Part shown: positions 24,972 to 33,952 of the stretch, piece after piece
How positions within the stretch are numbered: the stretch's first letter is position 1
How the letters are laid out: every line of letters starts with the position of its first letter
Notes under the pieces: model-generated
The model's database searches: none
What the model was told of the DNA's origin: nothing
Seen by the model: the letters and a program-made list of their open reading frames with translations, nothing else
Made by a program: the position numbers and the translations under genes
Source: Nocardioides antri
GTDB taxonomy: Bacteria; Actinomycetota; Actinomycetes; Propionibacteriales; Nocardioidaceae
Reading direction: 5' to 3'
Length of the DNA: 64,000 nt
NCBI RefSeq assembly: GCF_008373765.1
Contig: NZ_VUJW01000002.1
Span: forward strand, 288,299 to 352,298

Positions 24972-26063
24972 ATGGCGCACCTGACTGCCGAGCTCACCCG
25001 TGTGCATCGGGCGTGGTGGCCGTGGGCGCTTGCGCTCGTCATCGTGCTCGGCACGTGGGGGTCGAACCGCGAGCTGGTCGTCGAGCGTCCGGTGGCGCGC
25101 ATCGCCGTGTTGATCGCCGTGTTGGCTGTGATCCCTCTTCTCCTCGGTGCCAGCCACCACATCTCCCTCGTGTTCACGGGGTTGTGGACGGGGTTCTACT
25201 TCGCCGGGTCCTTCGCCGACGGTCCGATGTACCTCGCGCTCCCAGCCCTGACCTACCTCTATGCGAGCTCCACTGCGCCGCGGCGATTGGTTCCCTGGAC
25301 GGTGGTCGCCGCGGGTCTCGCGGCATCCGGGTTCGTCGGAGGAGCGCTCCGTGACAGCGACCACCGCGGGTTCTGGCAAGCCGCCGGTTTCCTCGCGATC
25401 ACCGCGGCCGCAGGGGCGGTGGGGGCAGCGCTGCGCAGCCGGACGGAGGCGGCCGCCGAACGGGGCGAGCGCGCCGCCACCGAGGAGCGGCTGCGGATGG
25501 CGCAGGACCTGCACGACGGCGTCGGCCACGGCCTGGCGGTGATCGCGATGCAGGCCGGCGCCGCGCTGCACGTGCTCGACCAGGACCCCGAGAGGGCGCG
25601 GGCCAGCCTCGAGGCGATCCGGGCGACCAGCAAGGAATCGCTGGACGCGCTGCGCTCTGAGCTAGCGGTGATGTCGGGCGCCGCGCTGCGCCGGCCCGCG
25701 GTCGGCCTGGCCGAGTTGCCGGCCCTGCTCGACCGGGTCCGTGCCGCCGGGCTGCGCGTGGACGTCGTGGGCTCGCCGGGCGAGGTGGCGGACGAGGTCG
25801 GCGAGGTCGCCTACGTCGTCGTCCAGGAGGCGCTCACCAACGTGCTGCGCCACGCAGGCGCCGGCGCCGTGTCGGTCGAGTGGGGCCGGCAGGGCGACCG
25901 GCTGGTGCTCGCGGTGCGCGACGACGGGCGCGGCGGCGCGGTCCAGGATGAGGGCATGGGCATCGGCGGCATGCGGGCCCGGGTCGCCCGTCTCGGCGGC
26001 TCCCTGTGGGTCGGGCCCCGCGCCGGCGGGGGGTTCGAGGTCGTGGCGGAGCTGCCGGCATGA
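24972..26063 (+). CDS. Two-component sensor histidine kinase (NarL/DesK type)
   Basis: 363 aa. Four to five membrane segments lie in residues 15-155. The HisKA_3 dimerisation helix contains the phospho-acceptor His in RMAQDLHDGVGHGLAV near residue 182. The HATPase domain shows VVQEALTNVLRHAGA (N box) and DDGRGG and GIGGMRARV (G boxes). ATG at 24972 sits 7 bases after TAGCCT (24959-24964), so a leaderless mRNA is likely. It overlaps the response regulator by ATGA and is divergent from the ABC exporter, the probable target. Confidence 0.92.
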   Translation: MAHLTAELTRVHRAWWPWALALVIVLGTWGSNRELVVERPVARIAVLIAVLAVIPLLLGASHHISLVFTGLWTGFYFAGSFADGPMYLALPALTYLYASSTAPRRLVPWTVVAAGLAASGFVGGALRDSDHRGFWQAAGFLAITAAAGAVGAALRSRTEAAAERGERAATEERLRMAQDLHDGVGHGLAVIAMQAGAALHVLDQDPERARASLEAIRATSKESLDALRSELAVMSGAALRRPAVGLAELPALLDRVRAAGLRVDVVGSPGEVADEVGEVAYVVVQEALTNVLRHAGAGAVSVEWGRQGDRLVLAVRDDGRGGAVQDEGMGIGGMRARVARLGGSLWVGPRAGGGFEVVAELPA

Positions 26064-26707
26064 TCCGCGTCGCACTCGTCGACGACCAGCCGCTGGTCCG
26101 GATGGGCCTGGCCACGATCATCGACGCGGAGGCGGACCTCGAGCTCGCCGGAGAGGCGGGGGACGGCCGGGAGGCGCTGGGCATGCTGCGGCGCACCCGC
26201 CCCGACGTGGTGCTCTGCGACATCCGGATGCCCGTCCGCGACGGGCTCGAGCTGCTCGCCGACGTGACGGCGGACCCCGGCCTGGCGGACGTGCGGGTGG
26301 TGATGCTGACGACGTTCGAGCTCGACGAGTACGTCTTCGAGGCGCTGCGCCACGGCGCCAGCGGCTTCCTGCTCAAGGACGCGGAGCCGACCGACCTGCT
26401 CGGAGCCATCCGGGTCGTCGCCGACGGCGGCTCGCTGCTCGCGCCGTCGGTCACCCGCACCGTCATCCAGCACTTCGGGGCACGCCCGGCCTCCCGTCCG
26501 CACCCGCGGCTCGGCGACCTCACCGAGCGCGAGCGGGAGATCCTCGGCTGGGTCGCGACCGGCCGCTCCAACGCGGAGATCGCCGACGAGCTCGTGGTCA
26601 GCCCCGACACCGTCCGGACCCACGTCAGCCGGGCGATGGTCAAGCTCGGCGCCCGCGACCGCGCGCAGCTCGTGGTGTGGGCGATCGAGTCGGGGCTGTC
26701 GCGGTGA
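26060..26707 (+). CDS. LuxR/NarL-type response regulator
   Basis: 215 aa. The receiver domain has DDQPLVR near the N-terminus, the phospho-accepting Asp in VVLCDIRMPVRDG near residue 54 and Lys in GFLLKDAEP near 104. The C-terminal LuxR helix-turn-helix is LTEREREILGWVATGRSNAE then VVSPDTVRTHVSRAMVKLG. It starts within the kinase stop codon (26060-26063) and forms a cognate pair. The likely regulon is the divergent ABC exporter (inference from context). Confidence 0.94.
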   Translation: MIRVALVDDQPLVRMGLATIIDAEADLELAGEAGDGREALGMLRRTRPDVVLCDIRMPVRDGLELLADVTADPGLADVRVVMLTTFELDEYVFEALRHGASGFLLKDAEPTDLLGAIRVVADGGSLLAPSVTRTVIQHFGARPASRPHPRLGDLTEREREILGWVATGRSNAEIADELVVSPDTVRTHVSRAMVKLGARDRAQLVVWAIESGLSR

Positions 26708-26710
26708 TGC

Positions 26711-27307
26711 TCAGCCGGTCACAGCCGAGACGAGGTAGCGCTCGTCCGTCGTCGGCCCGCCCCACAGCGCGGGGTCGTCGAGCAGGGTGAGGCTCGGCTC
26801 GAGCCCGGCGCCGGCCACCAGGTCGACCGTCGCGGCCGCCGTCAGCCCTGCGCCGGTCGACCACGCGCCCTCGACCAGCACCAGGCGGCCGCCGGGCCGC
26901 AGCAGGTCGAGCCACCGTGCGAGCGCGGTGGCGGGGTCCGGCATCGCCCACAGGACGTGCCGGCAGAGGACGGCGTCGTACGACGACGCGGGCAGTGGCG
27001 GCTCGTACGCGTCGCCCTCGGTCACCGTGGCCCGCTCGACACCTGCCAGCTTGGCGCGGGCGCGCTCCACCATCGCCGGGGAGAAGTCGACGCCGTCGAC
27101 CCGGTAGCCCTCCTCGGCCAGCAGGAGGCTCAGCGTGCCGGTGCCGCACCCGAGGTCGGCCACCCGCGCCGGGGCCGGCGGCAGCGCGCCGAGCAGGAGC
27201 GTGCGCCACGCCGACCTCACTGCCCGGTCGGTCAGACCATGGTCGGCCGGCTCGTCGTACGCCGGCGCCTCGGCGTCCCACTCGGCGATCCGGGCTCCGA
27301 GGTCCAT
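26711..27307 (-). CDS. Class I SAM-dependent methyltransferase
   Basis: 198 aa Methyltransf_11/25 type. Motif I is VADLGCGTGTLSLLLAEEGY near residues 49-68, then VDGVDFSPAMVERAR, an acidic GDAYEPPLP, and DAVLCRHVLWAMPDP. It lies 10 bases downstream of the citrate synthase gene in the same orientation and may be co-transcribed. Substrate unknown; small size and lack of extra domains suggest a small-molecule target. Confidence 0.85.
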   Translation of the reverse strand: MDLGARIAEWDAEAPAYDEPADHGLTDRAVRSAWRTLLLGALPPAPARVADLGCGTGTLSLLLAEEGYRVDGVDFSPAMVERARAKLAGVERATVTEGDAYEPPLPASSYDAVLCRHVLWAMPDPATALARWLDLLRPGGRLVLVEGAWSTGAGLTAAATVDLVAGAGLEPSLTLLDDPALWGGPTTDERYLVSAVTG

Positions 27308-27317
27308 CGGGTCGTGC

Positions 27318-28421
27318 TCACTCCGTCCAGGCGGGGTTCCACCCGTCGACCTCGTCGGCCTTGCGCGGCGGGGGACCGGTGTAGATCGCCGACGGGCGGA
27401 TCAGGCGCCCGGTGAGCTTCTGCTCGAGGATGTGGGCGGACCAGCCGCCGGTGCGGGCGCAGGTGAACATCGACGTGAACATGGTGGCCGGCACCTCGGC
27501 GAAGTCGAGGACGATCGCCGCCCAGAACTCGACGTTCGTCTCGAGCACGCGGTCCGGACGCCGCTCCCGCAGCTCGGCGAGCGCGGCCTGCTCGAGCGCC
27601 TCCGCGACCTCGAAGCGGGGCGCACCGAGCTCCCGGGCCGTGCGCCGCAGCACCCGCGCCCGCGGGTCCTCGGCCCGGTAGACCCGGTGACCGAAGCCCA
27701 TCAGCCGCTCACCGGAGTCGAGGAGACCCTTCACGTAGGCGCGGGCGTCGCCGGACTTCTCGACGTCCTCGATCATGCCGAGCACTCGCGAGGGCGCGCC
27801 GCCGTGCAGCGGGCCGCTCATCGCGCCGATCGCGCCGGACAGCGCGGCGGCGACGTCGGCGCCGGTCGAGGTGATCACCCGGGCGGTGAACGTGGAGGCG
27901 TTCATGCCGTGCTCGGCCGCGGACGACCAGTAGGCGTCGATCGCGTGGGCGTGCTTCGGGTCGGCCTCGCCACGCCAGCGGATGAGGAACTTCTCGGCCA
28001 GCGTCCTGCCCTCGTCGACGAGCCGCTGGGGCACGACGGGCTCGTGGATGTCGCGCGCGGACTGGCCTGCGTAGGCCAGCACCATCACGGCAGCGCGGGC
28101 GAGGTCCTCGCGGACCTTCTCCGGGGACGAGTCGTAGGTGTAGCGGATGCCGAACGCCGGAGCGAGCATGGCGATCGCGGCCTGGAGGTCGACCCGGACG
28201 TCACCGGTGTGCACGGGCAGCGAGAACGGCTCCGCCGGCGGCAGACCGGGCGTGTAGGTCCCGTCGATGAGGAGACCCCACACGTTCTCGAACGGCACCC
28301 GGCCCACGAGGTCCTCGATGTCGACGCCGCGGTAGCGGAGCGCTGAGCCTTCCTTGTCCGGCTCGGCGATCTCAGTCTCGAAGGCGACGACGCCCTCCAG
28401 TCCGTGGTGTACCTCGGGCAT
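27318..28421 (-). CDS. Citrate synthase 2
   Basis: 367 aa citrate synthase, condensing acetyl-CoA and oxaloacetate. Features are LRYRGVDIEDL at the N-terminus, catalytic His in SGPLHGGAPSRVL, substrate His in MGFGHRVYR and the Asp-equivalent region VEFWAAIVLDFAEVP. Actinobacteria usually hold two citrate synthases; this shorter form matches the CitA / citrate synthase 2 group. The start at 28421 follows AGAAGGAGA-like sequence on the minus strand. Divergent from pdxH with 63 bases between. Methylcitrate synthase activity cannot be ruled out, but no prp genes are near. Confidence 0.92.
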   Translation of the reverse strand: MPEVHHGLEGVVAFETEIAEPDKEGSALRYRGVDIEDLVGRVPFENVWGLLIDGTYTPGLPPAEPFSLPVHTGDVRVDLQAAIAMLAPAFGIRYTYDSSPEKVREDLARAAVMVLAYAGQSARDIHEPVVPQRLVDEGRTLAEKFLIRWRGEADPKHAHAIDAYWSSAAEHGMNASTFTARVITSTGADVAAALSGAIGAMSGPLHGGAPSRVLGMIEDVEKSGDARAYVKGLLDSGERLMGFGHRVYRAEDPRARVLRRTARELGAPRFEVAEALEQAALAELRERRPDRVLETNVEFWAAIVLDFAEVPATMFTSMFTCARTGGWSAHILEQKLTGRLIRPSAIYTGPPPRKADEVDGWNPAWTE

Positions 28422-28484
28422 CGTCAGTCTCCTTCGACTAAGGCATGATCAGCGGCATTCTGCCGCACGCACTAGGTTCGGCGT

Positions 28485-29147
28485 ATGTCCGGTGACGACG
28501 AGCCCGACCTCGCCGCCCTGCGGAGGGAGTACGGCGCAGTGGGGCTGGCCGAGTCCGCTGCTCACCCCGATCCGTTCGTGATGTTCCGCCGCTGGTTCGC
28601 CGATGCGCAGGCTGCGCACCTGCACGAGCCGAACGCGATGATCGTCGCCACCGTCTCCCCGGACGGCCAGCCCGCGGCGCGGACGGTGTTGCTCAAGGGG
28701 CTCAGCGACGGCGTCGACGGCGGCTTCGCGTTCTACACGAACGTCGTCTCGCGCAAGGGTGCCGACCTGGCGCACGAGCCGCGCTGCGCGCTGCTCTTCC
28801 CGTGGCACCCGCTCGAGCGGCAGGTGCGGGTCGAGGGCGTCGCCGGCCGGCTGACCGACGCCGAGGTGGCGGCGTACTTCGCCGGCCGGCCGCGCGGCAG
28901 CCAGCTGGGCGCGCACGCGTCGCCGCAGTCGCAGGTCGTCGCCGGCCGGCAGGAGCTCGACGAGCGGTTCGCCGAGGTCGAGGCGCGGTACGCCGGCGTC
29001 GCGGTGCCGGTGCCGCCGCACTGGGGCGGCTACCGGGTGCGCCCGGAGACGTTCGAGTTCTGGCAGGGGCGGCCCGGGCGGATGCACGACCGGCTGTGCT
29101 ACCGCCGGACGGACGAGGGCTGGACGCTGGAGCGGCTCGCGCCGTGA
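28485..29147 (+). CDS. pdxH: Pyridoxamine 5'-phosphate oxidase
   Basis: 220 aa FMN enzyme oxidising pyridoxine or pyridoxamine phosphate to PLP. Family motifs are [35 protein letters not shown] (FMN contact), [12 protein letters not shown] and the C-terminal [18 protein letters not shown] that closes the PLP site. The ATG at 28485 lies exactly 6 bases after TAGGTT (28473-28478), a leaderless arrangement, and there is no purine-rich site upstream. Length matches the family. Confidence 0.96.
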   Translation: MSGDDEPDLAALRREYGAVGLAESAAHPDPFVMFRRWFADAQAAHLHEPNAMIVATVSPDGQPAARTVLLKGLSDGVDGGFAFYTNVVSRKGADLAHEPRCALLFPWHPLERQVRVEGVAGRLTDAEVAAYFAGRPRGSQLGAHASPQSQVVAGRQELDERFAEVEARYAGVAVPVPPHWGGYRVRPETFEFWQGRPGRMHDRLCYRRTDEGWTLERLAP

Positions 29148-29154
29148 GCCCGGG

Positions 29155-30474
29155 TCAGGCGGACGGGTTCGGCGGCGGCGCCGGCTGGTCGCCCGTGGGG
29201 CACAGGTAGCGCAGCGGGATCGTCGCCTGCGCGTCGCCCGGGCTGACGACGGCGACCACCTCGTCGATCACCTGCTCCTTCCCGCGGAGGGTCAGGTCGA
29301 GCGCGGCATGGACCGTCTCCTCGCCGTCGTCGACGGAGAACCGGTCGGTCTCCGCGATGCTGCCGTTCGGCAGCCGCCACTGCAGCTCGAGCTCGCCGGC
29401 ACCACCCTCGATGGAGATCGCGGCGGTGAGGTGCAGCGACGCCCGCGGGCAGTGGACCTGCGGCGGCGTGACCGTCAGCGCGATCCCCTGCACCTCTAAC
29501 CGGCCGGAGGCGTCGTCACCGGCGCTCGCGGTCGGAGGGGCGAAGAGCAGCCAGGCGCCGACGCCGCCGCCGGCGAGCACCGTGGCCAGTCCGAGGATGA
29601 TCACGAACATCTCGAAGAACCGGCGCAGCCGGCGCTTCCTCGGCTGCGCCGGCACGATCCGTACGACGACCGGGCTGGTCGCGGTCGGCGGCCGCAGCGC
29701 GACGGGCTCGGTCTCGACCCCGACCTCGACCTCGGGCTCGGCCTCCGCCTCGACCGGGGCGCCGCCCTCGCGCGGCGCCCACCGCTCGGCGTCGGGAGCC
29801 TCCGGCCGACGGGCCACGGGCGGCTCCGCCGGGAGCGGCACGACCGCAGCGCGACGCAGGCGGTTGGTCGGCCAGTCCTCGGCAGGGATCGTGTCGAGCG
29901 TGGCGACCAGCTCGAGGGGACGTGGTCGCCGAGCCGGCGTGGCGGTGAGGGCCCGCTTGAGCGCGAGCGCCGCCGCCCGGGGCAGCGTGGGGAGCGACGG
30001 AGCCCTCGCGATCGCGGTCTGCACGTCGTGGGGGTGGTCACCGGTCAGCAGCTCGAAGGCGAGCATCGCGAAGGCGTGGGCGTCGTTCCTCCGCGCCGTC
30101 TCCTGCCGTGTCGCGGAGGCGGGTGGCATCTCTCCGGGGTGCGCGAGCGCCGAGCGTCCGTCGGGCAGCACGTAGACCGTGGCGGGCCGGAGGTCGCCGT
30201 GGACCAGGCCGCACTCGTGCATCGCGTCGAGGGTGCCGGCGACGTCCTGGAGCGCATGGAGCGCGGCCGCCGCCGGCAGTGGCGCGATGCTGACGAGGTC
30301 GTCGAGCGAGACGTCGGGGACGTACTCGGTCACCAGCGACGCCGTCGGCGACAACGGGTCCCGCTCGCACGCCCGGGCCAGTCCCGGGAAGGGTGTCGCG
30401 GCCACGAGTCGCGCTTCCTGGCGTCGGCGCCGCAAGGTGTTGCGTCCGTACGTCGTGATCTCGAGGAGACTCAT
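29155..30474 (-). CDS. Degenerate Ser/Thr kinase-like membrane protein
   Basis: 439 aa. Residues 1-210 resemble the C-lobe of a Hanks-type kinase: EYVPDVSLDDLV hinge, LVHGDLRPATVYVLPDG as catalytic loop, and a later FAMLAFELLTGDHPHD. Catalytic residues are missing: no glycine loop or VAIK lysine is evident, HRD reads HGD, the loop Asn is Thr, and DFG is replaced near AHPGEM, so it is probably a pseudokinase. After a proline/glutamate linker comes one membrane helix (about 300-322) and an extracytoplasmic beta domain with TPPQVHCPRASLHLTA. ATG at 30474 follows AGGAAGG. The target is unknown; a signal-relay role is inference. Confidence 0.75.
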   Translation of the reverse strand: MSLLEITTYGRNTLRRRRQEARLVAATPFPGLARACERDPLSPTASLVTEYVPDVSLDDLVSIAPLPAAAALHALQDVAGTLDAMHECGLVHGDLRPATVYVLPDGRSALAHPGEMPPASATRQETARRNDAHAFAMLAFELLTGDHPHDVQTAIARAPSLPTLPRAAALALKRALTATPARRPRPLELVATLDTIPAEDWPTNRLRRAAVVPLPAEPPVARRPEAPDAERWAPREGGAPVEAEAEPEVEVGVETEPVALRPPTATSPVVVRIVPAQPRKRRLRRFFEMFVIILGLATVLAGGGVGAWLLFAPPTASAGDDASGRLEVQGIALTVTPPQVHCPRASLHLTAAISIEGGAGELELQWRLPNGSIAETDRFSVDDGEETVHAALDLTLRGKEQVIDEVVAVVSPGDAQATIPLRYLCPTGDQPAPPPNPSA

Positions 30475-30617
30475 CGGGCACGCCTTCCTGGCCGGACCCT
30501 CCCCGTTCGGACAAACGGTAGGACCGCCGCGCCGGACGCGTGCGCGATCCGTCGCAATATTTACCCGATCGAGAACCGGCCACACGCCCGCTGGTCCACC
30601 TGGCAGCAACCTCGCCG

Positions 30618-31517
30618 TCAGGTGACCAGCTCGCGTCGCCCGCGCGTGCGGTAGACGCCGCCGGTCACCACGTATCCGAGCTTCGCGTTGACGTGGCGGA
30701 TGCCGGCGTTGCTCTCCTCGTTCATGGTGTGGCAGAGGGTGGCGCCGGCCTCGGCTGCGAGCCGGTGGCCGTACTGCTTCAGCGTGAACGCGAGGTTCCT
30801 GCCGCGGAACCGCTTCCCGACGCCGGTGTAGGCGATGCCGAGGACACCCTCGCTGATCTCGCCGATGATGATCGCCGCCGGAGCGCCGTCGACGCGCGCG
30901 AGCGCCGCGATCGGCTGCTCGGCCTTGGCGGTCATCCGGCGGTAGTCGGCGAGCCGGCTCACGAACCCCTCGGCCGCCTCGGGGTTGGTCTGGCTGTCGA
31001 CGAGCATCTCCTCGACCTCGTCCTCGTCGGGGAACTGCAGGGAGGTGGCGTCCTCGACCGTCACGCCGGGCGCGAGCTCCGGCTCGGGGAGGTCGACGAG
31101 GGGGAGCTCGGAGTCGATGCCGTGCTGCACGACCTCGTAGCCGTGCGCGAGAGCGACCTCCAGCGACGCAGGGTCGTCGTCCTCGACGCCGACCCCGAGC
31201 ATCTCGACCGACGGCGGCAGGGTCGTGACGAGCGCCCGGTAGAGCGCGCCGCCGACGCCCCGGCGCTCGTGCTCGCGCGACACCGTGACGTTGACGATCG
31301 CGAAGCCCGGCGGGAACCAGGGGCCGCGGAGGGTGTTGCCCCAACCGGCGAGCACGCCGTCGACGTACGCCGCGCGGACCGCGAAAACCTCCATCTCGTC
31401 GGCATGGACGAAGTTCCACTCCGCCTGCGCCCGGCGCAGCCGGGGACTGCGCGCCATGCGCAGCTCCACCAGTGCGTCGTACGACGTGGGATCGGGCTCC
31501 CGGATCTCGACGGCCAT
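30618..31517 (-). CDS. Tandem GNAT N-acetyltransferase
   Basis: 299 aa with two GNAT folds, a layout like mycothiol synthase MshD though without clear identity to it. Domain 1 has VTVSREHERRGVGGALYRAL near residue 77-96; domain 2 has GVGKRFRGRNLAFTLKQYG near 233-251 and TMNEESNAGIRHVNAKLGY near 263-281. Acyl donor and acceptor cannot be told. It lies 143 bases upstream of the kinase-like gene on the same strand; the gap holds TACCGT, a possible promoter for the latter. Confidence 0.8.
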   Translation of the reverse strand: MAVEIREPDPTSYDALVELRMARSPRLRRAQAEWNFVHADEMEVFAVRAAYVDGVLAGWGNTLRGPWFPPGFAIVNVTVSREHERRGVGGALYRALVTTLPPSVEMLGVGVEDDDPASLEVALAHGYEVVQHGIDSELPLVDLPEPELAPGVTVEDATSLQFPDEDEVEEMLVDSQTNPEAAEGFVSRLADYRRMTAKAEQPIAALARVDGAPAAIIIGEISEGVLGIAYTGVGKRFRGRNLAFTLKQYGHRLAAEAGATLCHTMNEESNAGIRHVNAKLGYVVTGGVYRTRGRRELVT

Positions 31518-31569
31518 GCCCTGATCGTCCTTCGTGCGGGATGGCGGAGCAACGGGGATAAGCCGTTTG

Positions 31570-31587
31570 TGAGTGAGTGCTCACTCA
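31570..31587. promoter_or_regulatory. Probable TetR operator upstream of the ABC exporter operon
   Basis: A palindrome with perfect 8-base arms, TGAGTGAG-TG-CTCACTCA. It ends 2 bases before a TAGGCT -10 box (31590-31595), which sits exactly 6 bases before the GTG start of the TetR gene at 31602. A repressor bound here would cover the -35 to -10 spacer. The motif is of the type recognised by many TetR proteins, and autoregulation of the TetR-ABC operon is the likely meaning. Confidence 0.75.
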
Positions 31588-31601
31588 TTTAGGCTGCTGG
31601 G

Positions 31602-32213
31602 GTGGACGTGATGCGACGGGGACGGGCCCGGCCGATGTCGCCCGAGGAGCGGCGCGAGGCCCTGGTCGCGGTGACCCTGCCGTTGCTCCACGAGCACGGG
31701 CGCGCGGTGACGACCCGGCTCATCGCCGAGGCCGCCGGCGTCGCCGAGGGCACGATCTTCCGGGTGTTCGCGTCCAAGGACGAGCTGGTCGACGCGGCAG
31801 TGGCGAAGGCGTTCCGGCCCGGACGGATGATCGACGACCTCCGGTCGATCCCGTTGGACGCGCCGCTGCGCGACCGTGCCCTCGCGCTGGTCGGGCTGAT
31901 GCAGCGTCGCTACTCCGGCGTCTTCGTGCTGATGCGGAAGCTCGGGATGGCGGGCCCGCCGGAGCCACCGCCCGACGACCCGGAGTGGGCCGACGCGCTG
32001 CAGCGCACGCTCGACGCCATGGTCGACGTGCTCAGCCCTGACCAGGACCAGCTGGTGCTGCCCGCTGCCGAGGTCGTGCGGGTGCTCCGGCTGCTCACGT
32101 TCTCGGGCACCCATCCCAAGGTCGCCGCCGGGGAGCCGCTGTCGGCGGAGCAGATCGTCGACACCGTGCTCTACGGCGTGGTCGCGCGCGACGGGAACGA
32201 ACCCTCGTGCTGA
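31602..32213 (+). CDS. TetR family regulator of adjacent ABC exporter
   Basis: 203 aa. DNA-binding domain: LLHEHGRAVTTRLIAEAAGV then AEGTIFRVFASKDELVDAAV. The GTG at 31602 is favoured by the TAGGCT box six bases upstream, giving a leaderless transcript; ATG 31611 is the alternative. Its 3' end overlaps the first ABC subunit by 7 bases, so regulator and exporter form one operon. Probable repressor released by a compound the pump exports (typical of the arrangement; inference). Confidence 0.88.
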   Translation: MDVMRRGRARPMSPEERREALVAVTLPLLHEHGRAVTTRLIAEAAGVAEGTIFRVFASKDELVDAAVAKAFRPGRMIDDLRSIPLDAPLRDRALALVGLMQRRYSGVFVLMRKLGMAGPPEPPPDDPEWADALQRTLDAMVDVLSPDQDQLVLPAAEVVRVLRLLTFSGTHPKVAAGEPLSAEQIVDTVLYGVVARDGNEPSC

Positions 32214-33952
32214 TCCGGCTCCTGCGGGAGCACCTCGCGCCGTACCGCGGCTGGCTCTGGGCCATCGTCGTGCTGCAGTTCACCGCGACCGTCGCGATGC
32301 TCTACCTGCCCAGCCTCAACGCCGACATCATCGACAACGGCATCGCCCGGGGCGACACCGGATACATCGTCCGCGTGGGCGGGGTCATGCTGTTCATCGC
32401 GCTGGTCCAGGCGGCGTGCTCGATGTCGTCGGCCTGGTTCGGCGGCCAGGCGGCGATGGCGCTCGGGCGCGACCTGCGGGCGGCGGTGTTCGGCCGGATC
32501 GGCACGTTCTCGAGCCGCGAGGTGGCGTCGTACGGCGCGCCGTCGCTGATCACCCGTGCCACCAACGACGTCCAGCAGGTGCAGATGCTGGCGATGATGA
32601 CCTGCCTGATGGCGGTGACGATCCCGATCATGATGGTCGGCGGCGTCGTGATGGCCATGCGCGAGGACTTCGGGCTCTCGTGGCTGGTGGTCGCGGTCGT
32701 GCCCGTGCTGTTCCTCTGCATCGGGGTCGTCGTCTCGCAGATGGTGCCGGCGTTCCGGTCGGTGCAGGAGCGGCTCGACGACGTCAACCGCGTGCTCCGC
32801 GAGCAGATCACCGGCATCCGGGTGGTCCGCGCGTTCGTCCGGGAGCCGCAGGAGACTGCGCGCTTCGCGGCGTCGAACGACGACCTCACCGCGATGTCGG
32901 TGACGGCCGGTCGGTGGATGGCGGCCATGTTCCCGCTGGTGATGGTGGTGTCGAACGTCGCCAGCGTCGGCGTGATCTGGTTCGGCGGCCACCGGGTCGA
33001 CAGCGGACAGATGGAGGTGGGCGCGCTGACCGCGTTCCTCGCCTACCTGATGCAGATCCTGATGTCGGTGATGATGGGCACCTTCATGCTGATGATGGTG
33101 CCGCGGGCGTCGGTCAGCGCCGACCGGATCGCCGAGGTGCTCGACACCGACTCGTCGATCGTGCCGCCCGTCGCGCCGGTGACGACCGTCGACGTCGCCG
33201 GCCACCTCGACCTCGAGGACGTCGGCTTCACCTATCCGGGCGCCGAGGCGCCGGTGCTCGAGGGCGTCTCGCTGTCGGTGCGTCCGGGCCGCACGGTCGG
33301 CGTGATCGGGTCGACCGGCGCCGGCAAGACGACGCTGGTCAACCTCGTGCCCCGGCTGCTCGACGCGACCGCCGGGCGGGTGCTCGTCGACGGCGTGGAC
33401 GTGCGCGACCTCGACCCGGAGCTGCTCTGGTCGCGGATCGGGCTGGTGCCGCAGCGGGCGTTCCTCTTCACCGGGACCGTGGCCTCCAACCTCCGCTACG
33501 GCAATCCGGACGCGACCGACGAGGAGCTGTGGCGGGCGCTGGAGGTTGCGCAGGCCGCCGACTTCGTGAGCGCGATGCCCGAGCAGCTGGAGGCGCCGAT
33601 CGTCCAGGGCGGCACCAACGTCTCCGGCGGCCAGCGGCAACGGCTTGCGATCGCCCGCGCGCTGGTACGACGCCCGGAGATCTACCTCTTCGACGACGCG
33701 TTCTCCGCACTCGACGTGGCCACCGACGCCCGGCTGCGGGCGGCGCTCCGCGCCGAGCTCGTCGCGACCGGCGACGCCGCGCTCGTCATCGTCGCCCAGC
33801 GGATCGCGACCATCCGCGACGCCGACGAGATCCTCGTCCTCGAGGACGGGCGGGTGGTCGGCCGCGGCACCCACGACCGGCTGGTGGCCGCCAACCCGAC
33901 CTACCAGGAGATCGCGGTCAGCCAGGGCCTCGTCGAGGGAGCGCCGGCATGA
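32207..33952 (+). CDS. Heterodimeric ABC exporter, subunit with degenerate ATP site
   Basis: 581 aa, six-span exporter domain (about 1-310) fused to an ATPase. Walker A GSTGAGKTTLVNL near residue 367, signature NVSGGQRQRLAIAR, Walker B IYLFDDAFSALD. The residue after the Walker B Asp is Asp instead of catalytic Glu and the H-loop position reads VAQRIATI with Gln in place of His, the hallmark of the inactive site in heterodimeric exporters such as TmrAB or BmrCD. The GTG at 32207 overlaps the TetR stop; the stop overlaps the partner ATG (33949). Substrates are usually multidrug or peptide. Confidence 0.9.
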   Translation: MLIRLLREHLAPYRGWLWAIVVLQFTATVAMLYLPSLNADIIDNGIARGDTGYIVRVGGVMLFIALVQAACSMSSAWFGGQAAMALGRDLRAAVFGRIGTFSSREVASYGAPSLITRATNDVQQVQMLAMMTCLMAVTIPIMMVGGVVMAMREDFGLSWLVVAVVPVLFLCIGVVVSQMVPAFRSVQERLDDVNRVLREQITGIRVVRAFVREPQETARFAASNDDLTAMSVTAGRWMAAMFPLVMVVSNVASVGVIWFGGHRVDSGQMEVGALTAFLAYLMQILMSVMMGTFMLMMVPRASVSADRIAEVLDTDSSIVPPVAPVTTVDVAGHLDLEDVGFTYPGAEAPVLEGVSLSVRPGRTVGVIGSTGAGKTTLVNLVPRLLDATAGRVLVDGVDVRDLDPELLWSRIGLVPQRAFLFTGTVASNLRYGNPDATDEELWRALEVAQAADFVSAMPEQLEAPIVQGGTNVSGGQRQRLAIARALVRRPEIYLFDDAFSALDVATDARLRAALRAELVATGDAALVIVAQRIATIRDADEILVLEDGRVVGRGTHDRLVAANPTYQEIAVSQGLVEGAPA

